Shown here: piece after piece, positions 20,829-32,313 of the stretch | Layout: every line of letters starts with the position of its first letter | Position numbering within the stretch: the first letter of the stretch is position 1 | Source: Polynucleobacter sp. GWA2_45_21 | GTDB lineage: Bacteria > Pseudomonadota > Gammaproteobacteria > Burkholderiales > Burkholderiaceae | Length of the DNA: 58,961 bases | Direction: 5' to 3' | Assembly: GCF_001830325.1 (NCBI RefSeq) | Contig: NZ_MHZG01000012.1 | Coordinates: forward strand, 1-58,961 | Notes under the pieces: model-generated | What the model was told of the DNA's origin: nothing | Seen by the model: the letters and a program-made list of their open reading frames with translations, nothing else | The model's database searches: none | Position numbers and translations under genes: made by a program

Positions 20829-22746
20829 GAGCTTCTTCTTGCGTCCGGCCTAAACCTTTTTTCAGGTGGACCAACAACAAAGAGAGTGCTGCAGGCGTAA
20901 CGCCAGAAATCCTGCCAGCCTGCCCAAGAGTGCCAGGTTTATGCAAATTCAGCTTTTGCTGCACCTCTTTGGATAAACCAAGTACTTGGGTGTAATCCAA
21001 AGCCTCTGGCAAAGGAAAGGTTTCGTTATGCTCCTGACGGGCAATCTCAACAGCCTGCCTATCTATGTAGCCTTGATATTTAATTGAAATCTCAACCTGG
21101 TCGCTAATTTGTTGCGCTAAACCCAGGTCGTCGTCCAATGTTCCTGGCGACCAAAGGCCCTCTCCCAAGCCCATAACCGCCTCATAAGTGATGCCAGGGC
21201 GCCTTAAAAGATCGGCCAAACTGCACTCATGCGACAAATCCTGTCCTAACAACTCGGAAACAGCCTTTGCCGATCCATGTTTTGGTCCAATCCAAATATC
21301 TTGTAAGCGAGATGTTTCACGTGAAACAGCCTCTTGTTTTCTGCAAAACGAAGCCCAGCGGCAATCATCCACCAAGCCAAGTTCACGCCCAATGGTGGTG
21401 AGGCGCAAATCTGCATTGTCTTCCCGCAGGCTCAAGCGGTACTCCGCGCGGCTGGTGAACATGCGATATGGCTCTTGAACACCCAAAGTAATCAGGTCAT
21501 CCACTAAAACACCAATATAAGACTCGCTACGCTTGGGCAACCAGGGCTCTTTGCCTTGTGCTGCCAAGCCAGCATTAATGCCGGCCAGCATTCCTTGGGC
21601 AGCAGCCTCTTCATAACCCGTTGTTCCATTAATCTGGCCAGCAAAGTAAAGGCCGGCAATCGCCTTGGTCTCTAGACTATGACGCAAATGCCGCGGATCA
21701 AAGAAGTCGTATTCAATGGCATAACCGGGGCGCACGATGACGGCAGACTCCAGTCCACGAATACTTCGGACCAAGTTCCACTGAACATCAAATGGCAAGC
21801 TGGTAGATATACCATTCGGATAAAACTCGTTCGTTGTTAGACCTTCGGGCTCCAGAAAGATCTGATGACTATTTCTGGAAGCAAAACGATGAATTTTGTC
21901 CTCAATAGAGGGGCAGTAGCGTGGGCCAACCCCCTCAATCACACCCGTATACATTGGTGAGCGGTCTAAACCACCCCGAATAATGTCGTGTGTTTGTTCA
22001 TTTGTATGGGAAATCCAGCATGGCACCTGTTTGGGATGTTGCTCTGGTCTACCTAGATAAGAGAAAACCGGTACGGGATCTAAATCCCCAGGCTGCTCCA
22101 GCATCACAGAAAAATCAATGGTTCGCCCATCAATCCGGGGTGGGGTGCCAGTCTTCAATCTTCCCTGGGGAAGCTTTAACTCCTTCAGTCTGGCAGATAA
22201 AGAAACGGCGGCTGGATCACCAGCTCGACCACCAGCATAGTTATTTAAACCTACATGAATCTTTCCATCCAAGAAGGTTCCAGCCGTTAAGACTACTTTC
22301 TTGGCCATAAACTTCAGGCCCATTTGTGTAACCACACCCTGGACCTCATCACCCTGAACCAGAAGGTCATCAACGGCAGCCTGGAAAAGAGTCAAATTTT
22401 GTTGATTCTCAAGACGACGACGAATCGCCGCCTTATATAAAACCCGATCACCTTGGGCGCGGGTTGCGCGAACAGCAGGGCCTTTACTTGAATTTAATAT
22501 CCGAAACTGAATACCGGCCTCATCGGTAGCCGCCGCCATAGCGCCGCCCATAGCATCGATTTCTTTAACCAAGTGGCCTTTGCCAATCCCACCAATTGAG
22601 GGATTACAGCTCATGGCGCCTAAATTCTCAATACTGTGCGTAATAAGGAGGGTGTCGCATCCCATGCGCGCAGCCGCAAGGGCGGCTTCAGTCCCGGCGT
22701 GACCGCCGCCAACAACAATGACATCGAAGTTCTTTGAATAACGCAT
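20821..22746 (-). CDS. mnmG: tRNA uridine-5-carboxymethylaminomethyl enzyme MnmG (GidA)
   Basis: This 641-residue FAD enzyme has the N-terminal dinucleotide motif [12 protein letters not shown], the GidA signature [11 protein letters not shown] (about residue 270), and a helical C-terminal domain that binds MnmE. With MnmE (also in this window, at 36.4 kb) it installs the cmnm5 group on U34 of several tRNAs. A perfect parS site is embedded in its coding sequence (21313-21328). Confidence 0.97.
   Translation of the reverse strand: MRYSKNFDVIVVGGGHAGTEAALAAARMGCDTLLITHSIENLGAMSCNPSIGGIGKGHLVKEIDAMGGAMAAATDEAGIQFRILNSSKGPAVRATRAQGDRVLYKAAIRRRLENQQNLTLFQAAVDDLLVQGDEVQGVVTQMGLKFMAKKVVLTAGTFLDGKIHVGLNNYAGGRAGDPAAVSLSARLKELKLPQGRLKTGTPPRIDGRTIDFSVMLEQPGDLDPVPVFSYLGRPEQHPKQVPCWISHTNEQTHDIIRGGLDRSPMYTGVIEGVGPRYCPSIEDKIHRFASRNSHQIFLEPEGLTTNEFYPNGISTSLPFDVQWNLVRSIRGLESAVIVRPGYAIEYDFFDPRHLRHSLETKAIAGLYFAGQINGTTGYEEAAAQGMLAGINAGLAAQGKEPWLPKRSESYIGVLVDDLITLGVQEPYRMFTSRAEYRLSLREDNADLRLTTIGRELGLVDDCRWASFCRKQEAVSRETSRLQDIWIGPKHGSAKAVSELLGQDLSHECSLADLLRRPGITYEAVMGLGEGLWSPGTLDDDLGLAQQISDQVEISIKYQGYIDRQAVEIARQEHNETFPLPEALDYTQVLGLSKEVQQKLNLHKPGTLGQAGRISGVTPAALSLLLVHLKKGLGRTQEEAHE
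21313..21328. promoter_or_regulatory. parS site inside mnmG
   Basis: TGTTTCACGTGAAACA is a perfect match to the 16-base bacterial parS consensus and a perfect palindrome. It lies within the mnmG coding sequence, about 2 kb from parB and 11 kb from oriC. This is the nucleation site for ParB loading. Confidence 0.95.
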
Positions 22747-22785
22747 GATTTGCCTCAGATAGGGCGATGATCATAGCATTTTGTA

Positions 22786-22801
22786 GGTTTCACGTGAAAC
22801 A
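22786..22801. promoter_or_regulatory. parS site upstream of mnmG
   Basis: GGTTTCACGTGAAACA matches the parS consensus at 15 of 16 positions (first T to G). It is intergenic, about 40 bases upstream of the mnmG start, so ParB bound here could also affect the mnmG-rsmG-parAB promoter. Confidence 0.92.
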
Positions 22802-22962
22802 AATACATGCCAAAATAATAAAAAATGTGGTTGTTATTTCACAACTCATTGATTTAATTGAGTTTTCTATAAAAATACTGAGAAATTGTTGGTGTTAGGC
22901 AACCCCCCAATGCACATCACCCAGGGGGTGCATTTCTAGTGAATGGCGGAAGGCTTTAAATG

Positions 22963-22986
22963 AGTGCGGCGCCGAAGCGCCGCACT
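22963..22986 (-). terminator. strong GC hairpin, probable liv-operon terminator
   Basis: AGTGCGGCGC-CGAA-GCGCCGCACT is a perfect 10-bp stem with a CGAA tetraloop, 25 bases past the livM stop. It lacks a U-tract on the minus strand (CATTTAAAG follows), so it may instead act as an mRNA-stabilising end. The 264-base gap 22747-23011 also holds a parS site, a weaker AATGCAC/GTGCATT hairpin (about 22908-22933) and AT-rich sequence. Confidence 0.55.
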
Positions 22987-23011
22987 AAAAACGAATAAGA
23001 AAAAACCTAAA

Positions 23012-23941
23012 TCAATTTTTCTTCTTAAAGAGGTGTGTAATTTCGCCAACAACTCCGCGACGGAATGCCAAAACGCAGATTACAAAAATAAATCCTGTTG
23101 CAATGGTGCTCCAAGATCCAATATTAGCCAGGTAATTTTGCAAGCCAACCACAATACCTGCACCAACCACTGGGCCAAGGATTGTGCCCATGCCGCCAAG
23201 CAAAGTCATTAAGACCACTTCGCCAGACATATGCCAATGCACATCCGTCAACGTTGCCAACTGGAAGACAAGGGTTTTCAAAGAACCGGCCAAACCAGCA
23301 AGCGCAGCTGAAATCACAAAAGAGATTAGCTTGAAACGATCAACGTCATAACCCAAAGAAACTGCGCGCGGTTCATTTTCACGAATAGCCTTTAAGACTT
23401 GGCCAAATGGGGAATGCACTGTGCGAACGATTAACGCAAATCCCAACAAGAAAACGGCCAGCACAAAGTAATACATGCTGACGTCATCTTTTAAATCAAT
23501 CAAACCGAACAACATTCCACGTGGCACACCTTGAATGCCATCCTCGCCACCTGTAAATGGAAGCTGTACGGCCAAGAAATACACCATCTGCGAAAGAGCT
23601 AACGTCACCATCGCAAAATAAATACCCTGCCGACGAATTGCTAAAGAGCCAATTAAAAAGCCCAAGGCGCCTGAGCCCAGCACACCTAAAGCAATTCCAA
23701 ACTCAGGAGACAGGCCGGCCTCTTTACAAAGATAAGCAGTAATGTAAGCAGAGGTTCCAAAAAATGCGGCGTGACCAAAAGAAAGGAGGCCCGTGAAACC
23801 CAACAACAAATTGAAGGCACAAGCAAAGAGGGCAAAGCACAACACCTTCATTGCAAACACTAAATAGATGAAGTCTTGAAAAGGTAGCAATAGGGCAATT
23901 AAAACCAGAATGCCGTACAACAATTTTGTTTTTGAGTTCAC
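23012..23941 (-). CDS. livM: HAAT-family ABC transporter permease LivM
   Basis: This protein of about 309 residues has eight or more transmembrane helices and the conserved segments GFTGLLSFGHAAFFG, LAIRRQGIYFAMVTLAL and TLLGGMGTILGPVVGA of LivM-type permeases. I start it at the GTG before NSKTKLL: a GGGAG ribosome site lies 7 bases upstream and the codon follows the livH stop by one base. The longer frame, starting 16 codons earlier inside livH, adds residues unlike the family. Confidence 0.9.
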   Translation of the reverse strand: MNSKTKLLYGILVLIALLLPFQDFIYLVFAMKVLCFALFACAFNLLLGFTGLLSFGHAAFFGTSAYITAYLCKEAGLSPEFGIALGVLGSGALGFLIGSLAIRRQGIYFAMVTLALSQMVYFLAVQLPFTGGEDGIQGVPRGMLFGLIDLKDDVSMYYFVLAVFLLGFALIVRTVHSPFGQVLKAIRENEPRAVSLGYDVDRFKLISFVISAALAGLAGSLKTLVFQLATLTDVHWHMSGEVVLMTLLGGMGTILGPVVGAGIVVGLQNYLANIGSWSTIATGFIFVICVLAFRRGVVGEITHLFKKKN

Positions 23942-23942
23942 T

Positions 23943-24863
23943 TTATTTCTCCCGGCCGAAAAGTCCAGCAGGACGAATAAGCAACACAATTGCCATGATC
24001 ACAAAAATTACTACGCCAGATGCTTCTGGATAAAACACCTTAGTTAATCCTTCAATTAAACCTAAAGCCAGGCCAGTCAAAATAGAGCCCATGATTGAGC
24101 CCATGCCGCCAATCACAACAACCGCAAAAACTACAATGATGAGATTCGAACCCATCAATGGATTCACTTGAAAAATTGGTGCTGCTAAAACACCAGCAAA
24201 ACCAGCAAGACCTACACCATAGGCATAGGCCAAAGAAATCATTAAAGGTACATTGATACCAAACGCTTGAAGCAGTTTTGGATTTTCAGTTCCGGCACGA
24301 AGGTATGCACCCAACTTTGTTCTTTCTATAACAAACCAAGTAGAAAAACAAACTACCAATGAGGCCACCACCACCCACAAGCGATACTTGGGCAAAATAA
24401 TGCCAATCGACTCTAATGGGATGGCGCCCTGCAATATCTCAGGGGCTGAATAGCTCTCACCAGAAATTCCATACCAGTGACGAAACATGCCCTCAATAAT
24501 GAGCGCCAAACCAAAGGTTAATAACAAGCCATAAAGATGATCCAGGTGATAAAGGCGCCTGAGCATAGTGCGCTCAAGTATCAAACCGAAACCTGCCATC
24601 ACTAGGGGCACAAGAATTAGTGCAAACCAATAATTAATTGAAAACTCTGGAAAACCAATCCACTGACCAACCTGAGTTAGACCAATCCACGCAACGAATG
24701 CGCCCATGGTGTACTGAGCACCATGAGAAAAATTAATGATGTTGAGTAGGCCAAAAATAATGGCCAAACCCAAACTCAAAATGGCATAGAAAGAGCCATT
24801 AATAAGCCCCACCAAGAGCTGAGCAACCAGCCCTTGTGGGGTAATTCCAAGAAGTTCAAACAT
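23943..24863 (-). CDS. livH: HAAT-family ABC transporter permease LivH
   Basis: This 306-residue inner-membrane permease has eight hydrophobic segments. Family signatures are GLINGSFYAILSLGLAIIFG, GLLNIINFSHGAQYTMGA and VVVIGGMGSIMGSILTGLALGL. It pairs with LivM to form the translocation pore for branched-chain amino acids or related amides. It lies 17 bases after livK. Confidence 0.92.
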   Translation of the reverse strand: MFELLGITPQGLVAQLLVGLINGSFYAILSLGLAIIFGLLNIINFSHGAQYTMGAFVAWIGLTQVGQWIGFPEFSINYWFALILVPLVMAGFGLILERTMLRRLYHLDHLYGLLLTFGLALIIEGMFRHWYGISGESYSAPEILQGAIPLESIGIILPKYRLWVVVASLVVCFSTWFVIERTKLGAYLRAGTENPKLLQAFGINVPLMISLAYAYGVGLAGFAGVLAAPIFQVNPLMGSNLIIVVFAVVVIGGMGSIMGSILTGLALGLIEGLTKVFYPEASGVVIFVIMAIVLLIRPAGLFGREK

Positions 24864-24880
24864 GCTTAATAAGAAATAGA

Positions 24881-26104
24881 TTACTTGTTAGTAACCAACT
24901 TGCATCGTGACAATGAAAGTGGTTGTGTTGCCTCAGCAGCCGGAATCACCGCTTTGACGTTGTAATAATCCCATGGGCTCTTGGATTCAGATGGCTTCTT
25001 CACTTCAAGCAAATACATATCATGCTCAAACTTACCATCAGCACGGATTTTTCCTTTAAACAAACCATCATCAATGTTGGTGGATCTCAAAGCCTTCATT
25101 ACAGCTTGAGTATCATCTGTGCCCGCTTTTTGAACTGCGGCTAAATAGGCGAGAACAGATGAGTAAACACCGGCTTGAACACTGGTTGGCATGCGCTTAT
25201 GTTGCAAGATGAAGCGCTTAGAAAACGCGCGTGTTTTCTCATCTTTATCCCAGTAGAAGCCTTCGGTTAAGTACATACCTTGGGCTGCATTCAAACCCAA
25301 AGAGTGAACATCAGAGATAAACATTAGCAAAGGAACAACTGTTTGTTTTTTGTTGATACCAAACTCGGAAGCTTGTTTAACAGAGTTGATGGTGTCTTGA
25401 CCCGCATTTGCCAACGCTACAACATCAGCACCACTAGCCTGTGCTTTCAGGAGGTATGAAGAAAAGTCGCTATTCGGAAATGGGTGCTTACTAGTTCCAA
25501 GCACTTTACCGCCGTTAGCATTAACAACATTGGTGGAGTCCTTCTCTAAAGCCGCTCCGAAAGCATAGTCAGCAGTAAGGAAGTACCAGTTCTTTTTGCC
25601 CTGCTTTACAACAGCTTTAGCTGTGCCGTTTGAAAGCGCATAAGTGTCGTAAGTCCAATGCACGTTATTGGCAGTACATTTTTCATTGGTAATTGGTAAG
25701 GAGGCTGCGCCAGATACCAAAGTAATTTTGTTTTTTTGCTCTGCCACTTCCATTACAGCAAGAGCAACGTTGGTTGAGACCAGCTCAACAATCACATCAA
25801 CACCGTCTTTGTCGTACCACTCACGCGCTTTATTGGCGGCAATATCTGCCTTGTTCTGATGGTCAGCACTAACGAGCTCAATCTTCTTACCAATAACAGT
25901 GCCGTCTTTTGAAAAGTCAGCGATTGCCATTTTTGCTGCAATCACTGCACCAGGGCCAGCTAAGTCAGAATAAGTTGATGATAAATCTGTTAAGACACCA
26001 ATCTTGATTACGTCACCACTCACTTTGGATGTTTGCGCGAATACTGGATTTGATCCAAAAAGGGTTGTCGCTACCAGACACGCGGTAATTTGCTTTAACT
26101 TCAT
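24881..26104 (-). CDS. livK: periplasmic substrate-binding protein of HAAT ABC transporter
   Basis: This 407-residue protein has a Sec signal (KLKQITACLVATTLFGSNPVFAQ) and a type I periplasmic-binding fold (IKIGVLTDLSSTYSDLAGPG near the N-terminus, LVSGAASLPITNEKC). Such proteins bind Leu/Ile/Val, urea, amides or aromatic acids; the ligand cannot be read from sequence. It sits between permeases and ATPases in the operon, the usual high-expression position. Confidence 0.88.
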   Translation of the reverse strand: MKLKQITACLVATTLFGSNPVFAQTSKVSGDVIKIGVLTDLSSTYSDLAGPGAVIAAKMAIADFSKDGTVIGKKIELVSADHQNKADIAANKAREWYDKDGVDVIVELVSTNVALAVMEVAEQKNKITLVSGAASLPITNEKCTANNVHWTYDTYALSNGTAKAVVKQGKKNWYFLTADYAFGAALEKDSTNVVNANGGKVLGTSKHPFPNSDFSSYLLKAQASGADVVALANAGQDTINSVKQASEFGINKKQTVVPLLMFISDVHSLGLNAAQGMYLTEGFYWDKDEKTRAFSKRFILQHKRMPTSVQAGVYSSVLAYLAAVQKAGTDDTQAVMKALRSTNIDDGLFKGKIRADGKFEHDMYLLEVKKPSESKSPWDYYNVKAVIPAAEATQPLSLSRCKLVTNK

Positions 26105-26126
26105 TTACGTCTCCTATAAATAACTA

Positions 26127-26831
26127 CTAGACACCAAGATACTCATTTAATAAGCCTGCTTTTTCAGTAAGCTCGCTTTGATTGACAACCTCAACCACGT
26201 TGCCGTGTTCAACCACATAATGCCGATCAGCCAAGGGGGCAGCAAAGCGGAAGTTTTGCTCCACCAGCACAATAGTGAAGCCCTTGTTACGTAAACTAGT
26301 TACCACCTCACCCAATTTTTGAACAATCACCGGGGCCAGGCCTTCGGTAATTTCGTCCAACAATAGGAGTTTTGCGCCCGTTCTCAAAATACGTGCCATT
26401 GCGAGCATCTGCTGCTCACCACCCGAAAGCCTTGTGCCAGGACTATTACGTCGTTCGTAGAGATTGGGAAACATCTCATAAATCTCATCTAAACCCATGC
26501 CGCCAGGAGCAATCTCTGGCAACAACAACAAATTCTCTTCAGCGCTTAAGCTAGCAAAGATACCGCGCTCTTCAGGACAAAAGCCAACCCCTAGGCGGGC
26601 GATTCTATAGGTTGGCATCGCAATGGTTTGGGTGCCATAAATCTCTACTGACCCCGTTCTTTTGCTGGTTAGACCTAAGATGGTTTTTAAGATGGTGCTT
26701 CGGCCTGCCCCGTTGCGACCCAACAGGGTTACCACCTCACCATCGCGAACAGAAAAGTTCACACCATGAAGAATGTGGGACTCGCCATACCAAGATTCAA
26801 GGTTTTTAACCTCTAGCGCCATGGTGCTCAT
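26127..26831 (-). CDS. livF: HAAT-family ABC transporter ATPase LivF
   Basis: This 234-residue ABC ATPase has the signature LSGGEQQMLAMAR, Walker B LLLLDEITEGLAP and the switch His region VLVEQN. Its Walker A reads GRNGAGRST, with Arg in place of the usual Lys. Its start overlaps the livG stop (ATGA). It works as a heterodimer with LivG. Confidence 0.92.
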   Translation of the reverse strand: MSTMALEVKNLESWYGESHILHGVNFSVRDGEVVTLLGRNGAGRSTILKTILGLTSKRTGSVEIYGTQTIAMPTYRIARLGVGFCPEERGIFASLSAEENLLLLPEIAPGGMGLDEIYEMFPNLYERRNSPGTRLSGGEQQMLAMARILRTGAKLLLLDEITEGLAPVIVQKLGEVVTSLRNKGFTIVLVEQNFRFAAPLADRHYVVEHGNVVEVVNQSELTEKAGLLNEYLGV

Positions 26832-27589
26832 ATGCTATCGCCCCCATGGCTACCCATATAAGCCTCTACCACCAGGGGGTTGTTTGAAACCTCATGATAG
26901 GAGCCTTCAGCCAAAACCGAGCCCCGTTGTAATACCGTAATTCGGTCGGCAATAGATGAAACCACCTTCATATTGTGCTCAACCATCAAAATAGTTCTAC
27001 CCTTAGCCACCCGATCAATTAACTCGGTGACGCGCTCAACATCTTCGTGACCCATGCCCTGCGTGGGCTCATCCAGCAACATGAGTTCGGGCTCCATAGC
27101 CATAGTGGTGGCAATTTCTAGTGCCCTTTTACGTCCATAGGCCAGGTTTAAAGTTTCCTCATGGGCAAAATCAGCCAACCCAACCTCACATAAGAGCTCT
27201 TCAGCTCGCTCATTAAGCACGTTCAGAGAGTCCCCAGACCTCCAAAAATGGAATTCGGTGCCCAATCCTCGCTGCAGTGCAACACGAACATTCTCTAAAA
27301 CAGTTAAATGTGGGAAAACAGCGGAAATCTGAAATGACCGAACCACACCACGACGCGCGATTTGGGCGGGCTTCTCTTTGGTGATATCAAAGCCGTTAAA
27401 TAAAATTTGGCCCGCGCTAGGCTCCAAGAACTTGGTGAGTAAATTAAAGCAGGTAGTTTTGCCTGCCCCGTTAGGCCCAATCAAGGCGTGGATAGTTCCA
27501 CGAGCAACATCCAAGTTGACGTCACTCACCGCGGAAAAACCCTTGAAGGTTTTTCCAAGACCAATTGTTTTTAATATTGTTTCTTGCAA
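26828..27589 (-). CDS. livG: HAAT-family ABC transporter ATPase LivG
   Basis: This protein of about 253 residues has Walker A GPNGAGKTT, the family insert with a modified signature (LAYGRKRALEIA), Walker B LMLLDEPTQGM and MVEHNMK. I choose the TTG before QETILKTIGLGKTF: a GAGG lies 8 bases upstream and the resulting N-terminus fits LivG. The frame extends 10 further codons upstream (TTG at 27619), which cannot be excluded. It is the first gene of the transporter operon. Confidence 0.9.
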   Translation of the reverse strand: MQETILKTIGLGKTFKGFSAVSDVNLDVARGTIHALIGPNGAGKTTCFNLLTKFLEPSAGQILFNGFDITKEKPAQIARRGVVRSFQISAVFPHLTVLENVRVALQRGLGTEFHFWRSGDSLNVLNERAEELLCEVGLADFAHEETLNLAYGRKRALEIATTMAMEPELMLLDEPTQGMGHEDVERVTELIDRVAKGRTILMVEHNMKVVSSIADRITVLQRGSVLAEGSYHEVSNNPLVVEAYMGSHGGDSI

Positions 27590-27690
27590 ACTCAATTCCT
27601 CACGCCACTTCTTAGGCAAGAGTTTGAGGATACTCCAAGAGAGTGTTTACTAATATAGCGATAACCCTAAATACATAAAGGGTGTGTTGT

Positions 27691-27915
27691 TTAAGTTGCT
27701 TGGGTATTTTTTAAAAAAGTTTGGATTGCTGTCTTGGCCATTTCATCCAATACATCCATGGGAACCCTTTGAGCCCCCTGGACAATCATCAGGGCATAGG
27801 GTTTTGCAAGCGCTGCAGCCTCAGGACACAAATGCAATTCTTCACCAACCGCGGGTGACTGGCTGCGCCAATAGTTGATGGCCGCCTCCAACTCTTGAAT
27901 GCTAACAAATAACAT
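27691..27915 (-). CDS. DUF3717 family protein
   Basis: This 74-residue cytosolic protein has the pattern IQELEAAINYWRSQSP, LCPEAAALAKPYALMI and a C-terminal helix, which I recognise as the betaproteobacterial DUF3717 family. Its function is unknown. It follows the SET-domain gene by 8 bases in the same direction, so the two are probably co-transcribed. Confidence 0.8.
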   Translation of the reverse strand: MLFVSIQELEAAINYWRSQSPAVGEELHLCPEAAALAKPYALMIVQGAQRVPMDVLDEMAKTAIQTFLKNTQAT

Positions 27916-27923
27916 TTTTAGAA

Positions 27924-28418
27924 TTATTTGCCGTCAAGGGACAGCATGGTGCCGCGACACTTTTTGGCACCACAACGACACTCGTAGTCTTTTTTCATTT
28001 GCTTGGTGACTCGGCCCTCAACATCAAGTGAGTAATCATAAAAAAGTTCTTCACCCACTTTAAGGTCACGTTTCGCATAAATAAAGACGCGAGGCTCACC
28101 ATCAAAACTATCTTCTCTTGTTTCACAGCTGGGTTTGCATGAGTGATTAATCCAACGTGCTGCATTGCCACCATACTTAGCGTCAATGCACCTTCCATCT
28201 TCTAGCGAAAAGTAAAAAGTATGGTTTGGGTCTTTTGGATCGTGTGGGTGGCGCTTCTCTGCCAACTTCCAACTAATCCTCTCCCCCTTGTATTCAATGA
28301 TGGCCGTACCCTTTTTAATGGGTTTAGCAACAAACACACCTTTACCGTGAATGGGTGAGGACTTAACAACAATGCAAGACCTATCTACGCTCGGTACAGC
28401 CAATTTCTTTTTACCCAT
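27924..28418 (-). CDS. SET-domain protein lysine methyltransferase
   Basis: This 164-residue protein consists of a SET domain (IHGKGVFVAKPIKKGTAI at about 23-40, the catalytic knot RWINHSCKPSC with NHSC at 91-94, and GEELFYDYS at about 122-130) and a post-SET zinc motif C147-x-C149-x4-C154. SET proteins transfer methyl from SAM to protein lysines and are mainly eukaryotic; the bacterial target is unknown. It is 4 bases downstream of the gyrB stop, so it may be expressed with gyrB. Confidence 0.92.
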   Translation of the reverse strand: MGKKKLAVPSVDRSCIVVKSSPIHGKGVFVAKPIKKGTAIIEYKGERISWKLAEKRHPHDPKDPNHTFYFSLEDGRCIDAKYGGNAARWINHSCKPSCETREDSFDGEPRVFIYAKRDLKVGEELFYDYSLDVEGRVTKQMKKDYECRCGAKKCRGTMLSLDGK

Positions 28419-28422
28419 CTAA

Positions 28423-30927
<2,505 letters not shown>

Positions 30928-30932
30928 CTAAA

Positions 30933-32048
30933 TTAAATACGCATTGGCATCACAACATACTTGAAATCTTCAGAACCAGGTAAGGTAATCACAGCACTAC
31001 TATTGGCATCACCCAAACTAATTTGAATTTTTTCATTTTTCAAGTTTGATAAAACGTCTAAGAGATAGCTCACATTGAAACCAATCTCAACTGCATCACC
31101 ACTGTATTCAGTTTCAATCTCTTCTTGCGCCTCTTCTTGTTCGGCGTTGGTCGATTGAACGGTAATTCGATTTGGCGACAAAGAAAAACGTACACCTTTA
31201 AATTTATCAGTTGTCAGAATTGCTGCACGCTGTAGGGCTGACTGCAAAACATCACGCCCAACCACTAAGGAGTTTTTATGCCCCTTAGGAATCACGCGTT
31301 GAAAATCAGGAAACTTTCCTTCCACGAGTTTTGAAATTAACTCGATATCACCAAATGAAAACTTCACTTGATTTGATGTAAGAGTCATCTCTAACAACTC
31401 ATCCGAATCTTCAAGTAGATGTTGACACTCCAAAATTGTTTTACGTGGAATGATGATTTCCTGTCTCTGCCCAGAACCCACAGAAGCTTCCGCCAGCTCA
31501 ACTTGAGAGTAAGCCAAGCGATGACCATCGGTGGCCACTGCAATCACTTGTTTACCTTCAACAACCAACAACATACCGTTTAGGTAATAACGAATATCTT
31601 GTTGCGCCATCGCAAAATGGACTTGACTAACTAATTGACGAAAACTCTTTTGAGTCATCTTCCAACTTGCAGTCACCTCACCAACACTTTGCATGACAGG
31701 GAATTCAGCTGCAGAAAGTGTTTGTAAAGAGAAACGACTTTTGCCACTCTGTACAACCATCTTGTTGTCTTTAAGATTGAGTGCAACCGGGCCCTCTGGA
31801 AGTGCACGTAAGATATCCAACAACTTTCTTGCGGCCACCGTAGTGGTGACATCCTCAGCACCAACACCAAAGCTAGCGTTAGTGGTAATTTGAATCTCTA
31901 TATCCGTCGACACAAAGGATACCTTGTCACCCTGTTTTTTAAACAATAGGTTTGCCAAAATTGGTAGGGTGTGTCGACGTTCAACAATGCCACTAACTAC
32001 CTGGAGTGGTTTCAATAAACTATCGCGCGAAGTGTTTACGAGTTGCAT
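30933..32048 (-). CDS. dnaN: DNA polymerase III beta sliding clamp
   Basis: This 371-residue three-domain clamp begins MQLVNTSRDSLLKPLQVVSGIVERRHTLPIL and ends with the canonical MPMRI. Length is near E. coli DnaN (366). Its start lies directly at the edge of oriC, with a TAG repeat 25 bases upstream. Confidence 0.97.
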   Translation of the reverse strand: MQLVNTSRDSLLKPLQVVSGIVERRHTLPILANLLFKKQGDKVSFVSTDIEIQITTNASFGVGAEDVTTTVAARKLLDILRALPEGPVALNLKDNKMVVQSGKSRFSLQTLSAAEFPVMQSVGEVTASWKMTQKSFRQLVSQVHFAMAQQDIRYYLNGMLLVVEGKQVIAVATDGHRLAYSQVELAEASVGSGQRQEIIIPRKTILECQHLLEDSDELLEMTLTSNQVKFSFGDIELISKLVEGKFPDFQRVIPKGHKNSLVVGRDVLQSALQRAAILTTDKFKGVRFSLSPNRITVQSTNAEQEEAQEEIETEYSGDAVEIGFNVSYLLDVLSNLKNEKIQISLGDANSSAVITLPGSEDFKYVVMPMRI

Positions 32049-32313
32049 TGCTTTTAAATCCTTGTATATATCTTAGTAGTAGTAGTAATAAGGCTTCTTT
32101 TTTCAGTGGATAACTCAAAAACCTTATATAAAACAACCCATTAAAACCAAAAAAACCTGTGGAAAACTTTTGTATAAACGCTGTATAAATATTGGATAAC
32201 TTTTTATCAACACCCTATTTTTGCATGAAGCGCCAGCTTTCCACAATTTATCCACATGTTGTCCCCAAAGTTATCCATTGAGCCATCCACAACCTTATCC
32301 ACAGGCAAAAAAC
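32049..32313. other. oriC: chromosomal origin of replication oriC (dnaA-dnaN intergenic region)
   Basis: This 265-base gap contains two perfect DnaA boxes TTATCCACA (32248-32256 and 32295-32303). It also has near matches at 32105-32113 (AGTGGATAA), 32191-32199, 32204-32212 (TTATCAACA), 32271-32279 and 32283-32291. The left part is AT-rich and carries four TAG triplets and two TAA triplets (32074-32091), like a DnaA-trio unwinding element. Gene orientation switches around this point. Together these mark oriC, although a second box pair lies on the other side of dnaA. Confidence 0.88.
32074..32091 (+). promoter_or_regulatory. DnaA-trio-like unwinding element
   Basis: Six consecutive TAR triplets, (TAG)4 then (TAA)2, are followed by a short GC patch (GGC) and, 14 bases later, a DnaA box AGTGGATAA. 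This order (trios, GC patch, box) resembles the basal unwinding system described for Bacillus subtilis, where DnaA filaments grip single-stranded trios. The AT-rich strand-opening region would extend left toward the dnaN start. Confidence 0.65.
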
